From NCBI GenBank assembly GCA_017472685.1, contig JAFUOO010000001.1, positions 1 to 53,624 of the forward strand: DNA of 53,624 nt. The letters are read 5' to 3'. Position 1 is the stretch's first letter; each line of letters starts with the position of its first letter. Source of the DNA: Clostridia bacterium (GTDB lineage Bacteria; Bacillota; Clostridia; UMGS1883). Made by a program: the position numbers and the translations under genes. Below the pieces are notes generated by a model. The model was given only the letters and a program-made list of their open reading frames with translations. It had not been told where the DNA came from and did no database searches. Below, piece by piece: positions 1-8,900 of the stretch.

Positions 1-63
1 AGTCGGTAGAGCGCATGACTGTTAATCATGATGTCGTTGGTTCAAGTCCAACTGGAGGAGCCA
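1..63 (+). tRNA. tRNA-Asn (GTT), 5' end cut by window edge
   Basis: The visible part holds the D-arm remainder, an anticodon arm with GTT in the loop (bases 21-23), a canonical TTCAAGT T-loop and an encoded 3' CCA at 61-63. About 14 bases of the acceptor and D-arm are missing before the window. The next tRNA follows with no spacer, so the two are almost certainly one tandem transcript. Confidence 0.93.
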
Positions 64-140
64 GGATCTTTAGCTCAGTTGGTTAGAGCTACCGGCTCAT
101 AACCGGTCGGTCCGGGGTTCGAGTCCCTGAAGATCCACCA
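64..140 (+). tRNA. tRNA-Met (CAT), probably elongator
   Basis: This is a 77-base tRNA including an encoded CCA. The acceptor stem GGATCTT pairs with AAGATCC, and the anticodon loop reads CTCATAA. The first base pair is G-C rather than the unpaired position of initiator tRNA, which favours elongator Met. A CAT anticodon could also be a lysidine-modified Ile tRNA, but the body looks like clostridial elongator tRNA-Met. It abuts the Asn tRNA directly, and its last 11 bases form one arm of a 56-bp palindrome with the downstream terminator. Confidence 0.92.
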
Positions 141-368
141 ACAAAAACGGACACCTTAAGGTGTCCGTTTTTGTTGGTGGATCTTTCCTCGCTTCGCTCA
201 GACGGCTTCAAACATCGCTGAAAGCTCGTTTTCAGCACGCAGGGACTTTGGGCGGCAAAACAATTCACCGGATTGTTTTGTTACGCCCAAACTGAAGATC
301 CACGCCGCAGTATACAGGCACGTTTACGGATGAATGGCCTTTTGTTGTATCTTTCCTCGCTTCGCTCA
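127..368. repeat. Degenerate duplication of the tRNA-Met 3' end with hairpins
   Basis: CTGAAGATCCAC occurs at the tRNA-Met 3' end (127-138) and again at 292-303. ATCTTTCCTCGCTTCGCTCA occurs at 181-200 and again at 349-368, so a unit of about 75 bp is present twice in direct orientation. The first copy has a perfect palindrome at 130-185 and the second is degenerate. Between them is a separate hairpin: TTTGGGCG at 247-254 and CAAAACAAT at 256-264 pair with ATTGTTTTG at 272-280 and CGCCCAAA at 284-291. I see no open reading frame here. It could be a noncoding repeat family or the scar of an element that used the tRNA end. Confidence 0.7.
148..171 (+). terminator. Intrinsic terminator of the tRNA cluster
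   Basis: The stem CGGACACCTT/AAGGTGTCCG is a perfect self-complementary 20-mer at 148-167, followed by a run of five T. It sits 7 bases after the CCA end of tRNA-Met, and the same palindrome extends outward without mismatch to 130-185. Confidence 0.85.
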
Positions 369-414
369 AACTGAAGAACTATTAAAAAATTCTGCATTTT
401 TTTGTAAAAAGGGC

Positions 415-443
415 TTGATTAATGAAATAATATGTGCTATACT
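415..443 (+). promoter_or_regulatory. Sigma-A promoter of the riboswitch-transporter unit
   Basis: TTGATT at 415-420 and TATACT at 438-443 are separated by exactly 17 bp. A TGC precedes the -10 box, giving an extended -10. Transcription would start near 450, just before the riboswitch. Confidence 0.8.
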
Positions 444-464
444 TGGTCAAGTAAAATTAAATAA

Positions 465-590
465 GCCCGTTGAAGCCTTAGGAACGTAAGGACCGAAGGT
501 GGAGGGGACTCTGGAGAAGCTCATTAATTTGAGTGCCGAAGGTGTAAGGCGAAAGCTGAATCTCTCAGGCAAAAGGATAGAGGTATGTTT
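465..590 (+). ncRNA. Glycine riboswitch (gcvT motif)
   Basis: The conserved glycine aptamer core is visible: a CTCTGGAG strand at 509-516, GCCGAAGG at 535-542 and CTCTCAGGCAAAAGGATAGAG-type sequence at 562-582. Upstream, ACCGAAGGTGGAGG around 492-505 resembles a second, reduced core. The element may therefore be a singlet with a 5' ghost aptamer rather than a full tandem. Glycine riboswitches are known upstream of glycine cleavage genes and of sodium:alanine/glycine symporters, which fits the gene that follows. A terminator hairpin lies between the aptamer and the start codon, so control is probably by transcription attenuation. Whether glycine turns the gene on or off cannot be read from sequence. 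Confidence 0.9.
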
Positions 591-628
591 TAATACAAGG
601 CTATTTACGTTCCTTTGTATTTCCCCGG

Positions 629-658
629 AGTTCTGAATTTAATTTTCAGAACTTTTTT
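629..658 (+). terminator. Riboswitch expression-platform terminator
   Basis: AGTTCTGAA (629-637) pairs with TTCAGAACT (645-653) around a 7-base loop, followed by six T at 653-658. It lies between the aptamer and the ribosome binding site at 665-670. Another imperfect hairpin, AATACAA with TTGTATT (about 592-621), lies between aptamer and terminator and could take part in switching. Confidence 0.85.
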
Positions 659-680
659 CATTTTAGGAGGTCTTTTAACT

Positions 681-2135
681 ATGTTAGAAGCTATCAATGC
701 AATGCAGGAAACACTCCTGCCCTTTGTGCAGAAGGCTAACGGCATCCTTGCAGACTACATTCTTATTGTTCTGCTTGTTGGTGTGGGTCTTTTCTTCACA
801 ATCAAGACAAAATTCGTACAGGTCCGCTGCTTTGGCGAAGGCATGAAGAGAGTATTCGGCGGAATCAAGCTTTTCGGCGGAAAGAACGCGGGTGGCGGTC
901 TTTCTTCCTTCCAGGCGTTGGCTACAGCTATTGCTGCACAGGTTGGTACAGGTAATATAGTAGGTGCTTCCGGTGCTATCCTTGTAGGTGGTCCCGGTGC
1001 CATCTTCTGGATGTGGATTATCGCATTTTTAGGTATGGCTACAATCTATGCCGAAGCTACACTCGCTCAGGAAACAAGAGTTGTTGACAATAACGGCGAA
1101 GTTCACGGTGGTCCCGCTTACTACATGAAGAAAGCGTTCCCCAATGGCTTTGGTACATTCCTTAGTGTATTCTTCGCAATTGCTCTTACTTTAGCACTTG
1201 GTTTCATGGGCTCCATGGTACAGTCTAACTCCATTGCAGAATCCCTTTGTAACGCTGTTGGTGTTGCATACACAGACTGGGGCTGGATAATCGGTGCTGT
1301 TCTTGCAGTTGTTTGCGCATTTATTTTCCTCGGCGGTATTCAGAGAATTGCATCCGTTGCTGAAAAGATTGTTCCTTTGATGGCGTGTCTTTTCCTCGCA
1401 GGCGGTTTAATCGTACTTATCACAAACTTTACAAGAGTTCCCGAAACTTTCGTGATGATCTTCAAGTATGCATTCACTCCCAACGCTCTTATCGGTGGTG
1501 GTATCGGTTATGCATTGAAGACAGCTATCAGCCAGGGCGCAAAGCGTGGTCTTTTCTCCAACGAAGCAGGTATGGGTTCTACACCTCATGCGCATGCACA
1601 GGCTAATGTTGAAAAACCCCACGACCAGGGTGTTGCTGCTATGATTGGTGTGTTTATTGACACATTTATCGTACTTACAATGACAGCACTTGTTGTAATT
1701 ACTATGCTCTACACACAGGGCGGTCCTCTTGCAGGTGCTGACGGCAATACATACGCTGCCATGGTTGCAGAAGCAGGTATCTCCAAGACAAATGCTATGC
1801 AGTGGGCAGTAACAAACGGTTTCCCCTCATTTATGAGCGGTATTGGTAATATGTTTGTTGCTATCTGTCTTACATTCTTTGCTTTCACTACAATTATCGG
1901 TTGGAACTTCTTCGGTAAGATTAATGTTCAGTACCTTTTCAAGAACAACAAGGTTGCAACAGCTGTTTATTCCGTAATTGCAATTGTGTTCATTTTCCTT
2001 GGTTCTCTTCTTTCCAACGACCTTGTGTGGGAACTTACAGACTTCTTCAACTACCTCATGGTTATTCCCAACGCAATTGCTCTTGTAGCACTTTATAAGA
2101 TTGTTGTAAAGCATTCCAAGTCCAACAAGAAGTAA
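681..2135 (+). CDS. Alanine/glycine:cation symporter (AGCS family)
   Basis: This 484-residue integral membrane protein belongs to the AGCS family, which imports alanine or glycine with sodium or protons. The sequence shows about 10-11 hydrophobic spans and family blocks such as AAQVGTGNIVGASGA near the N-terminus and FSNEAGMGSTPHAHA in the middle, which are typical of AGCS. I chose the ATG at 681 because AGGAGG lies at 665-670. The longer in-frame TTG start at 615 would put the N-terminus inside the riboswitch terminator. Control by the upstream glycine riboswitch points to glycine, or glycine plus alanine, as the substrate. Codon use is strongly biased (GTT, GCT, ACA, CTT), suggesting high expression. 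It is a single-gene unit closed by a terminator at 2152. Confidence 0.95.
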   Translation: MLEAINAMQETLLPFVQKANGILADYILIVLLVGVGLFFTIKTKFVQVRCFGEGMKRVFGGIKLFGGKNAGGGLSSFQALATAIAAQVGTGNIVGASGAILVGGPGAIFWMWIIAFLGMATIYAEATLAQETRVVDNNGEVHGGPAYYMKKAFPNGFGTFLSVFFAIALTLALGFMGSMVQSNSIAESLCNAVGVAYTDWGWIIGAVLAVVCAFIFLGGIQRIASVAEKIVPLMACLFLAGGLIVLITNFTRVPETFVMIFKYAFTPNALIGGGIGYALKTAISQGAKRGLFSNEAGMGSTPHAHAQANVEKPHDQGVAAMIGVFIDTFIVLTMTALVVITMLYTQGGPLAGADGNTYAAMVAEAGISKTNAMQWAVTNGFPSFMSGIGNMFVAICLTFFAFTTIIGWNFFGKINVQYLFKNNKVATAVYSVIAIVFIFLGSLLSNDLVWELTDFFNYLMVIPNAIALVALYKIVVKHSKSNKK

Positions 2136-2151
2136 TTTAAATACTACAAAT

Positions 2152-2184
2152 AAGGTCCCGTAACTGTGTTACGGGACCTTTTAC
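2152..2184. terminator. Terminator between convergent genes
   Basis: AAGGTCCCGTAAC (2152-2164) pairs perfectly with GTTACGGGACCTT (2168-2180) around a 3-base loop, followed by TTTTAC. It follows the symporter stop by 16 bases and may also serve the minus-strand DUF1015 gene, though the minus-side U-tract is weaker. Confidence 0.85.
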
Positions 2185-2193
2185 TTTTTGTTT

Positions 2194-3444
2194 TTATTCA
2201 GATAATTTATGAATGAATATACCGCTGCGGAGCTTAGGCTCAAACCATGTGGATTTGGGGGGCATAACAAGACCCTTGTCGGCTATATTCATAACCTGTT
2301 CAATTGTTGTGGGATAAAGAGCAAATGCAACCTTCATGTCGCCCGAATTAACTCTGTTTTCGAGCTCGCAAAGACCGCGGATGCCGCCTACAAAGTCAAT
2401 ACGCGAATCGGTACGTACATCCGTAATGCCTAAAATGGGCTCGATAATCCACTTGTGAAGGATGGAAACATCAAGACACATAATCGGGTCAGAGTCGTCT
2501 ATAATATCACTCTTTGCTGTAAGAGAATACCATTGTCCCTCAAGATACATACTGAAGGAATGGGGGAAGGGAGGATTGAAGGGGGCAATGGGTGCCTCGT
2601 CAATCTCAAAATTCTCTTTCAGAAGAGCGAAAAACTCCTCAACAGAATGGTTGTTAAGGTCACGGACAACACGGTTGTAGTCCATAATTTCCAGCTCATT
2701 ATCGGGGAAGAGCACCGTAAGGAAGTAGTTATACTCTGCCTCGGGGTCTACAGTAGCTGCTTCAGCGCGGCGTTTGAGACCAACCTCAACTGCGGAGGCT
2801 GTTCTGTGGTGACCATCGGCAATATAAAGGCAGGGTACCTCAGCAAACAGCTTTTTAAGCTGGTCAACAATTTCCTCGTCGTCTACAAGCCATGCAGTGT
2901 GTGTTATGCCATCTGTTGTAATAAAATCGTACAGGGGTCTGTGAGCTGCCTTATACCTGTTTACAACATCAGAAATTGCTCTCTGTGCACGGTAGGTAAG
3001 AAAGATAGGACCTGTATTGGCGTCGCATGTGTCAACGTGTCTGATACGGTCAGCTTCCTTTGCCTTGATTGTAAACTCGTGCTTTTTGATTGTGCCGTTC
3101 ACATATTCGTCAATGTCACAGCAACAAACAAGACCTGTCTGCTCTCGCTTGTTCATAGTGAGCATATAAATATAGAAAACTTCCTTTTCGTCCTGGACAT
3201 AAACCCCGTCAGAAATCATTTTGTCGAGATTTTCCTTTGCCTTTTCATACACAACATCGTCATAAAGGTTTACAGAGGGGTCAAGGTCAATTTCAGCCTT
3301 ATCTACATGAAGGAAGGAATAGGGGTTGCCCTCAGCTCTTTTGCGGGCTTCGTCGCTGCTCATTACATCATAAGGAAGCGCCGCAACGAGATGGACCTTA
3401 TCCTGTGTGGGACGTATGCCCTTAAATGGTTTAATATTAGACAT
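2194..3444 (-). CDS. DUF1015 family protein
   Basis: This 416-residue soluble protein matches the DUF1015 family over its full length, including the N-terminal FKGIRPTQDKVHLVAALPYD region and a central block around YIADGHHRTASAVEVG. The molecular function of the family is not established. In clostridia the gene is often beside serA and serC, as here, so a role linked to serine or phosphoserine metabolism is plausible but inferred. It is last in the serC-serA-DUF1015 order, but an intrinsic terminator lies between it and serA, so its expression may depend on partial read-through. A modest ribosome binding site (AGAAGTGA) precedes the ATG. Confidence 0.9.
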   Translation of the reverse strand: MSNIKPFKGIRPTQDKVHLVAALPYDVMSSDEARKRAEGNPYSFLHVDKAEIDLDPSVNLYDDVVYEKAKENLDKMISDGVYVQDEKEVFYIYMLTMNKREQTGLVCCCDIDEYVNGTIKKHEFTIKAKEADRIRHVDTCDANTGPIFLTYRAQRAISDVVNRYKAAHRPLYDFITTDGITHTAWLVDDEEIVDQLKKLFAEVPCLYIADGHHRTASAVEVGLKRRAEAATVDPEAEYNYFLTVLFPDNELEIMDYNRVVRDLNNHSVEEFFALLKENFEIDEAPIAPFNPPFPHSFSMYLEGQWYSLTAKSDIIDDSDPIMCLDVSILHKWIIEPILGITDVRTDSRIDFVGGIRGLCELENRVNSGDMKVAFALYPTTIEQVMNIADKGLVMPPKSTWFEPKLRSGIFIHKLSE

Positions 3445-3462
3445 AATATCACTTCTTTCGAG

Positions 3463-3491
3463 AAAAAAGCGGGACTGTTAATCCCGCTTTT
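3463..3491 (-). terminator. Intrinsic terminator between serA and the DUF1015 gene
   Basis: On the minus strand AAAAGCGGGA pairs with TCCCGCTTTT around a 7-base loop and runs on into further T, 17 bases past the serA stop. It would reduce, rather than necessarily abolish, transcription into the DUF1015 gene. Confidence 0.8.
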
Positions 3492-3508
3492 AAATTGTTT
3501 GCGTTTGA

Positions 3509-4666
3509 TTATTTATTGATAATTCTTACACGGAGAACGCCGGGAACAGCCTTCATTGCTTCGATAATGCTTTCGTCAGCCTTACCGTCGATTGTGAAGA
3601 GTGTGTAAGCGTTGTCGCCCTTGTTTGCGTTAACCATGTGGTCAATGTTGATGCCCTTTTCACCCAATACGCCTGCAATAAGCGCAATGGAGGAGGGGAT
3701 GTTCTTGTTGATTACGCAAACACGGTCCTTTCCGTTGTCGGGAAGAGCACAGTTGGGGAAGTTAACGGAATTTGTGATATTACCATTTTCGATGTAATCC
3801 ATAAGTTCGTCTACTGCCATAACTGCACAGTTATCTTCTGCTTCGGGAGTGGAAGCACCAAGGTGAGGAATTGTAATGATGTTTTCAACACCTACAGTTT
3901 CTTCTGTGGGGAAGTCTGTAAGATACTTACTAACCTTACCGGATTCGAGAGCTTCCTTGATAGCTGTATTGTCAACAAGCTCTGCACGGGAAAGGTTTAA
4001 AACTCTTACGCCCATCTTGCACTTTGCAAGAGCCTGAGCATTGATTAAACCACGTGTAGAATCGTTAAGGGGCACGTGAACAGTGATATAATCGCAGTTT
4101 GCGTAAATATCGTCAAGGTTCTGAGTGTATTTAACTCTTGTCTTAAGGCTCATAGCACCCTTTACGGAAAGGAAGGGGTCGTAGCCAATAACCTTCATGC
4201 CGAGCTCAACAGCTGTATTTGCAACCAATACGCCGATAGCACCTAAGCCTATAACGCCAAGTGTCTTGCCTGTGATTTCGGGGCCTACAAACTTGCCCTT
4301 ACCCTTTTCAACTGCTGCTGCAACACCTTCTGTAAGTGTCTGCGCCCAGTTGTAGCCGCCTACGATGTCACGGGAAGCAAGGAATAAGGATGCGATAACA
4401 AGCTCCTTAACTGCGTTTGCGTTGGCACCGGGTGTGTTGAAAACAACAATACCCTTATCGGAGCACTTGTCAATGGGAATATTGTTAACGCCTGCGCCGC
4501 AACGAGCAACTGCAAGGAGACTTTCGGGAAGAGGCATGTCGTGCATTTTAAAGCTGCGGAGAAGAATGCCGTCGGGGTTTTCCATAGAGTCGGAAACCTT
4601 GTAGTTATCTGTAAGATTTGCAATGCCTACGGGAGAAATTTTATTTAATGTTAAAATGTTATACAT
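3509..4666 (-). CDS. serA: D-3-phosphoglycerate dehydrogenase
   Basis: This 385-residue cytosolic enzyme oxidises 3-phosphoglycerate to 3-phosphohydroxypyruvate, the first step of serine synthesis. The NAD-binding motif GLGAIG lies near residue 145. The catalytic set is visible as Arg in LNLSRAEL, an acidic residue in the following block and His in TIPHLGAST. The last 70 residues (DRVCVINKNIPSS onward) form an ACT-type regulatory domain, so serine feedback is possible. The length suits the short SerA class with one ACT domain. Its ribosome binding site (AAGGTAG) overlaps the serC stop codon, so the two genes are translated from one message. Confidence 0.96.
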   Translation of the reverse strand: MYNILTLNKISPVGIANLTDNYKVSDSMENPDGILLRSFKMHDMPLPESLLAVARCGAGVNNIPIDKCSDKGIVVFNTPGANANAVKELVIASLFLASRDIVGGYNWAQTLTEGVAAAVEKGKGKFVGPEITGKTLGVIGLGAIGVLVANTAVELGMKVIGYDPFLSVKGAMSLKTRVKYTQNLDDIYANCDYITVHVPLNDSTRGLINAQALAKCKMGVRVLNLSRAELVDNTAIKEALESGKVSKYLTDFPTEETVGVENIITIPHLGASTPEAEDNCAVMAVDELMDYIENGNITNSVNFPNCALPDNGKDRVCVINKNIPSSIALIAGVLGEKGINIDHMVNANKGDNAYTLFTIDGKADESIIEAMKAVPGVLRVRIINK

Positions 4667-4678
4667 AGCTACACTACC

Positions 4679-5758
4679 TTACTTGTTGTTTTTTTCGAAT
4701 GTTTCCATGAAGTTAACAAGAGAGCGAACACCTTCAATGGGCATAGCGTTGTAGATGGATGCACGCATGCCACCAACAGTTCTGTGACCCTTGAGGTTTA
4801 CAAAGCCTGCTTCCTTAGCTTCTTGAACAAACTTCTTATCAAGTTCTTCATTGCCTGTGATGAAGGGAACGTTCATGAGAGAACGGTCTTCCTTAACTAC
4901 TGTACCCTTGAACATGGAAGAGGAGTCGAGGAAATCGTAAAGAACAGCTGCCTTTGCGCGGTTGAGCTTTTCAATTTCCTTTACGCCACCCATGCTCTTA
5001 ACCCATTCAAATACAAGCTTTGAAATGTAGATAGAGTAGCAGGGAGGTGTGTTGTACATGCTCTTGCCGTCAGCGTGTGTCTTGTAAGAAAGCATTGTGG
5101 GGCAGATATTCATACTGTCTCCAATGAGGTCCTTTCTCATGATAGCAATTGTGAGACCTGCGGGACCAACGTTCTTCTGTGCACCTGCATAGAGAAGACC
5201 AAACTTAGTAACATCCATCTCTTCGCTCATAATGTCGGAAGAAATATCAGCAACAAGGGGAACATTGCCTACCTCGGGAAGTGTGTTCCACTTTGTACCA
5301 TAGATTGTGTTGTTATGTGTGATGTGGAAATAGTCCGCATCGGGAGTAAATGTGCTCTTATCGAGCTTGGGGATGTATGAGAAAGTTTTGTCGGCAGATG
5401 ATGCTACAATGTTTGCTGTGCCGAATTTGCCTGCTTCCTGCGCTGCCTTCTTTGCCCACTGACCTGTTACAACATAGTCAGCCTTACCATTTTTGAAAAG
5501 GTTAAGGGGAACCATTGCAAACTGTGTGGAAGCACCGCCCTGAAGGAACATAACCTCATAGTTTTCGGGAATGTTCATCAGTTCGCGGATAAGAGCTTCT
5601 GCGCCGTAGATGATACCTTCGTAATCCTTACTGCGGTGGCTCATTTCCATAACGGACATGCCTGTGCCTTTGTAGTTAGTCATATCTCTCTGTGCTTCTT
5701 CCAATACGGGAAGAGGGAGCATGGAGGGACCTGCGGAAAAGTTATATACTCTTTCCAT
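4679..5758 (-). CDS. serC: Phosphoserine aminotransferase
   Basis: This 359-residue PLP enzyme converts 3-phosphohydroxypyruvate and glutamate to O-phosphoserine and 2-oxoglutarate. It opens with the family signature YNFSAGPSMLP, and the PLP-binding lysine is K195 in AGAQKNVGPAG. I chose the ATG at 5758 because AGAAGG sits 6-8 bases upstream and the N-terminus then matches SerC. A TTG 18 bases earlier would include the ribosome binding site in the protein. It is first in an operon with serA, from a near-consensus promoter at 5852-5880. No serB phosphatase gene is in the window. Confidence 0.97.
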   Translation of the reverse strand: MERVYNFSAGPSMLPLPVLEEAQRDMTNYKGTGMSVMEMSHRSKDYEGIIYGAEALIRELMNIPENYEVMFLQGGASTQFAMVPLNLFKNGKADYVVTGQWAKKAAQEAGKFGTANIVASSADKTFSYIPKLDKSTFTPDADYFHITHNNTIYGTKWNTLPEVGNVPLVADISSDIMSEEMDVTKFGLLYAGAQKNVGPAGLTIAIMRKDLIGDSMNICPTMLSYKTHADGKSMYNTPPCYSIYISKLVFEWVKSMGGVKEIEKLNRAKAAVLYDFLDSSSMFKGTVVKEDRSLMNVPFITGNEELDKKFVQEAKEAGFVNLKGHRTVGGMRASIYNAMPIEGVRSLVNFMETFEKNNK

Positions 5759-5795
5759 AAAAACGCCTTCTTTCAAAAAAAGTATCTGATAATTA

Positions 5796-5827
5796 AATCA
5801 GCACCCCATAGACATGAGGTGCTGATT
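5796..5827 (-). other. Hairpin in the serC leader
   Basis: AATCAGCACC (5796-5805) pairs perfectly with GGTGCTGATT (5818-5827) around a 12-base loop. It lies in the 5' leader between the promoter and the serC ribosome binding site. No clean U-tract follows on the minus strand (next is TAATTATC). It could be an attenuator, an RNA stability element or an operator. I do not recognise a known riboswitch core. Confidence 0.6.
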
Positions 5828-5851
5828 GCAAGACAAAAGTCTATTTACACT

Positions 5852-5880
5852 ATTATAGTATATGTTTGGGAAATAGTCAA
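5852..5880 (-). promoter_or_regulatory. Sigma-A promoter of serC-serA
   Basis: On the minus strand TTGACT (5880-5875) and TATAAT (5857-5852) are 17 bp apart. The -35 box begins 25 bases after the purL stop, so the serine genes have their own promoter and a leader of about 90 nt. Confidence 0.88.
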
Positions 5881-5904
5881 TGTTAAAATGGAGAAAAATG
5901 ACTA

Positions 5905-8900
5905 TTATTTGAAGTAATTTACGCCGGATTCGAATATCTTCTGGTCCTTGGAGAAGGGGATATTCTTGGAAACATAGTCGCCCTTACGCTCGCTGTGTCC
6001 CATCTTGCCCAGAACTCTGCCGTCGGGAGATGTGATACCCTCGATAGCATCAAAGCTGCCGTTGGGGTTGAAGGCAATATCGTGTGTGGGTGTGCCTGCA
6101 AGGTCAACGTAGCGTGTGGCAACCTGACCATTCTCGATAAGCTTCTTAAGAAGTGCTTCGGGAGCAACAAATCTGCCTTCGCCATGGGAAATGGGAATAG
6201 CGTGAATGTCGCCAACGTTTGAACCATTGAACCAGGGAGAAAGTGTGCTTACAACCTTTGTGTAGCTCATGTTTGAAGCATGGCGACCGATGTTGTTGAA
6301 GGTAAGTGTAGCACTATCGTCTGTCATGTCACAGATTTCACCGTAGGGCACCAAGCCAAGCTTGATAAGTGCCTGGAAGCCGTTACAGATGCCCAAGATA
6401 AGACCGTCACGTTCCTTTAGGAGCTTCATTGTAGCTTCCTTAACCCATGCGTTACGGAAAGCTGTTGCAATGAACTTACCTGAGCCATCGGGCTCGTCAC
6501 CGCCTGAGAAGCCACCGGGGAACATAATAATCTGGCTCTGGTCAATTCTCTTTGCAAATTCCTTAAGAGACTCTGTTACATCGTTCATTGTAAGGTTTCT
6601 GAATACGCAGATGTCAGCTTCGGCACCTGCATTGATAAAGCTTCTTGCAGAGTCGTATTCACAGTTTGTACCGGGGAATACGGGGATAAATACCCTGGGC
6701 TTTGCAACCTTATTCTTTGCAACATAAATGTTTCTCTTGTCATATGTATAATCAACGATAGGTGTTGTTTCTTCCTTTGCCTGTGTGGGGAAGGTCTTTT
6801 CCAATGTGCTTGTCCATGCGGAAAGAACTTCGCTGAGGGAAAGCTCAACACCGTTAACTGTGATTGCTTCCTCTTCAACTGTCTTACCGATTACTGTGTA
6901 ATCAATACCACTAAGTGCGGACAGGTCTTCACATTCAAGCAAAAGCGCACCGGGAAGAAGTGAGAATAGAAGAGAATTGTCGCAGCTTATGGAGGCGCCG
7001 ATCATGTTACCGAATGCCATCTTGCTAACAGCTTCACACACGCCGCCTGCTTTGATAACAGAAGCGGAAACAACCTTTTTATCGCAGATTGCCTTGTGGA
7101 TTGCGCTGTAGTTCTTGTCAAGCACATCCCAGTCGCAAACAAGCTCATCATCCATAGGAAGCGTAACAAGCGCAAGGCTGTTGCCTGCTTTCTTGAATTC
7201 AGGAGAAATGATGTTGTCGGCATGGGAGGTAGTTACTGCAAAGGATACAAGTGTGGGAGGAACATCCAAGTCGTCAAAGGAACCACTCATGGAGTCCTTG
7301 CCGCCGATCGCACCCAGGCCCAGCTTCATCTGGGCAGTATATGCGCCTAAGAGTGCACTGAAGGGCTTGCCCCAACGGGAGGGTACATCCTTCAACCTTT
7401 CGAAATATTCCTGGAATGTGAGATAACAGGTTTTGTAATCACCGCCCAATGCAACAATCTTTGCAACAGATTCAACCACTGCATAAAGTGCGCCGTGGAA
7501 GGGCGAGAATGTGGAAATATTGGGATTAAAGCCATATGCCATAAGAGAAGCAGTTGTTGTTTTGCCGCTCATTACGGGGATTTTTGCTGCCATACCGTCA
7601 ACGGGTGTCAGCTGTGTCTTGCCGCCGAAGGGCATGAGTACTGTTGCCGCACCAATGGAGGAGTCAAAGCGTTCAATAAGACCCTTCTGGCTGCATACGT
7701 TCAAATCGCTTACTGTCTTAAGCCATTCAGCCTTGATGTCTGCTACCTCCTTCTTTTCAAAAACGTTGCCTACGGGCTTAGCTACCTGAACTGTAGCGTG
7801 CTTTTCAGCACCGTTTGTGTTAAGGAAGTCACGGCTGATGGAAACAATTGTTTTGTCACGCCACTTCATTGTGAGGCGGTTGTCGTCTGTAACTGTAGCT
7901 ACACGTGTGGACTCTAAGTTTTCCTTAGATGCGAATTCCATAAATTTGGCAGCGTTTTCGGGAGCAACAACCACAGCCATTCTTTCCTGGCTTTCACTGA
8001 TTGCCAGCTCTGTGCCATCCAAGCCGTCGTACTTCTTGGGAACAGCGTCAAGATTGATTGTAAGACCATCGCTAAGCTCGCCGATGGCAACGCTTACGCC
8101 GCCTGCGCCGAAGTCGTTACAACGCTTAATCATTCTGGTTAATTCAGCATTTCTGAAAAGACGCTGAATTTTTCTTTCCTCGGGGGGATTACCCTTCTGT
8201 ACTTCTGCACCGCAGGTTTCAATACTGGATTCTGTATGTGCCTTACTGCTTCCTGTAGCACCGCCGCAGCCGTCACGGCCTGTCTTACCGCCTAAAAGGA
8301 TAATAACATCGCCGGCGGCGGGAACTTCACGAACAACGTTACTCTTGGGAGCGGCGCCGAGAACAGCACCGATTTCCATTCTCTTTGCAACATAGCCGGG
8401 ATGATAAATTTCATTAACCTGACCTGTTGCAAGACCTATCTGGTTACCGTAGGAGGAGTAGCCTGCAGCAGCAGTACGGGTGAGCTTCTTCTGGGGAAGC
8501 TTACCGGGAAGTGTTTTTTCAATGGGAACATTGGGGTCGGCTGCGCCTGTTACACGCATTGCCTGATATACGTAGCTTCTGCCGGAGAGCGGGTCACGGA
8601 TTGCACCGCCCAAGCATGTTGCCGCACCGCCGAAGGGCTCGATTTCTGTAGGATGGTTATGAGTTTCGTTCTTGAACATGAGAAGCCATTCTTCCTTCTC
8701 ACCGTCGTTGTCAACTTCGATAACGATAGAACAAGCGTTGATTTCTTCGCTTTCGTCAATTTCCTTTAAAAGACCCTTGCTCTTAAGGTCCTTAACGGCA
8801 ATTGTAGCCATGTCCATAAGGCAAAGATTCTTTTTCTTGCCGATGTAAAGTCTCCGGCGGGAGTCAAGATATGCGTCATATGCCTTCTTGAGTGCTGTGA

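Noticed and set aside
615..680. N-terminal extension of the symporter from a TTG at 615
   Set aside because: The extra codons lie in the riboswitch terminator, and a strong AGGAGG sits just before the ATG at 681.
2455..3519. A 354-codon plus-strand open frame
   Set aside because: It is antisense to the DUF1015 gene, which matches its family over its full length. The antisense product is cysteine-rich with no family resemblance.
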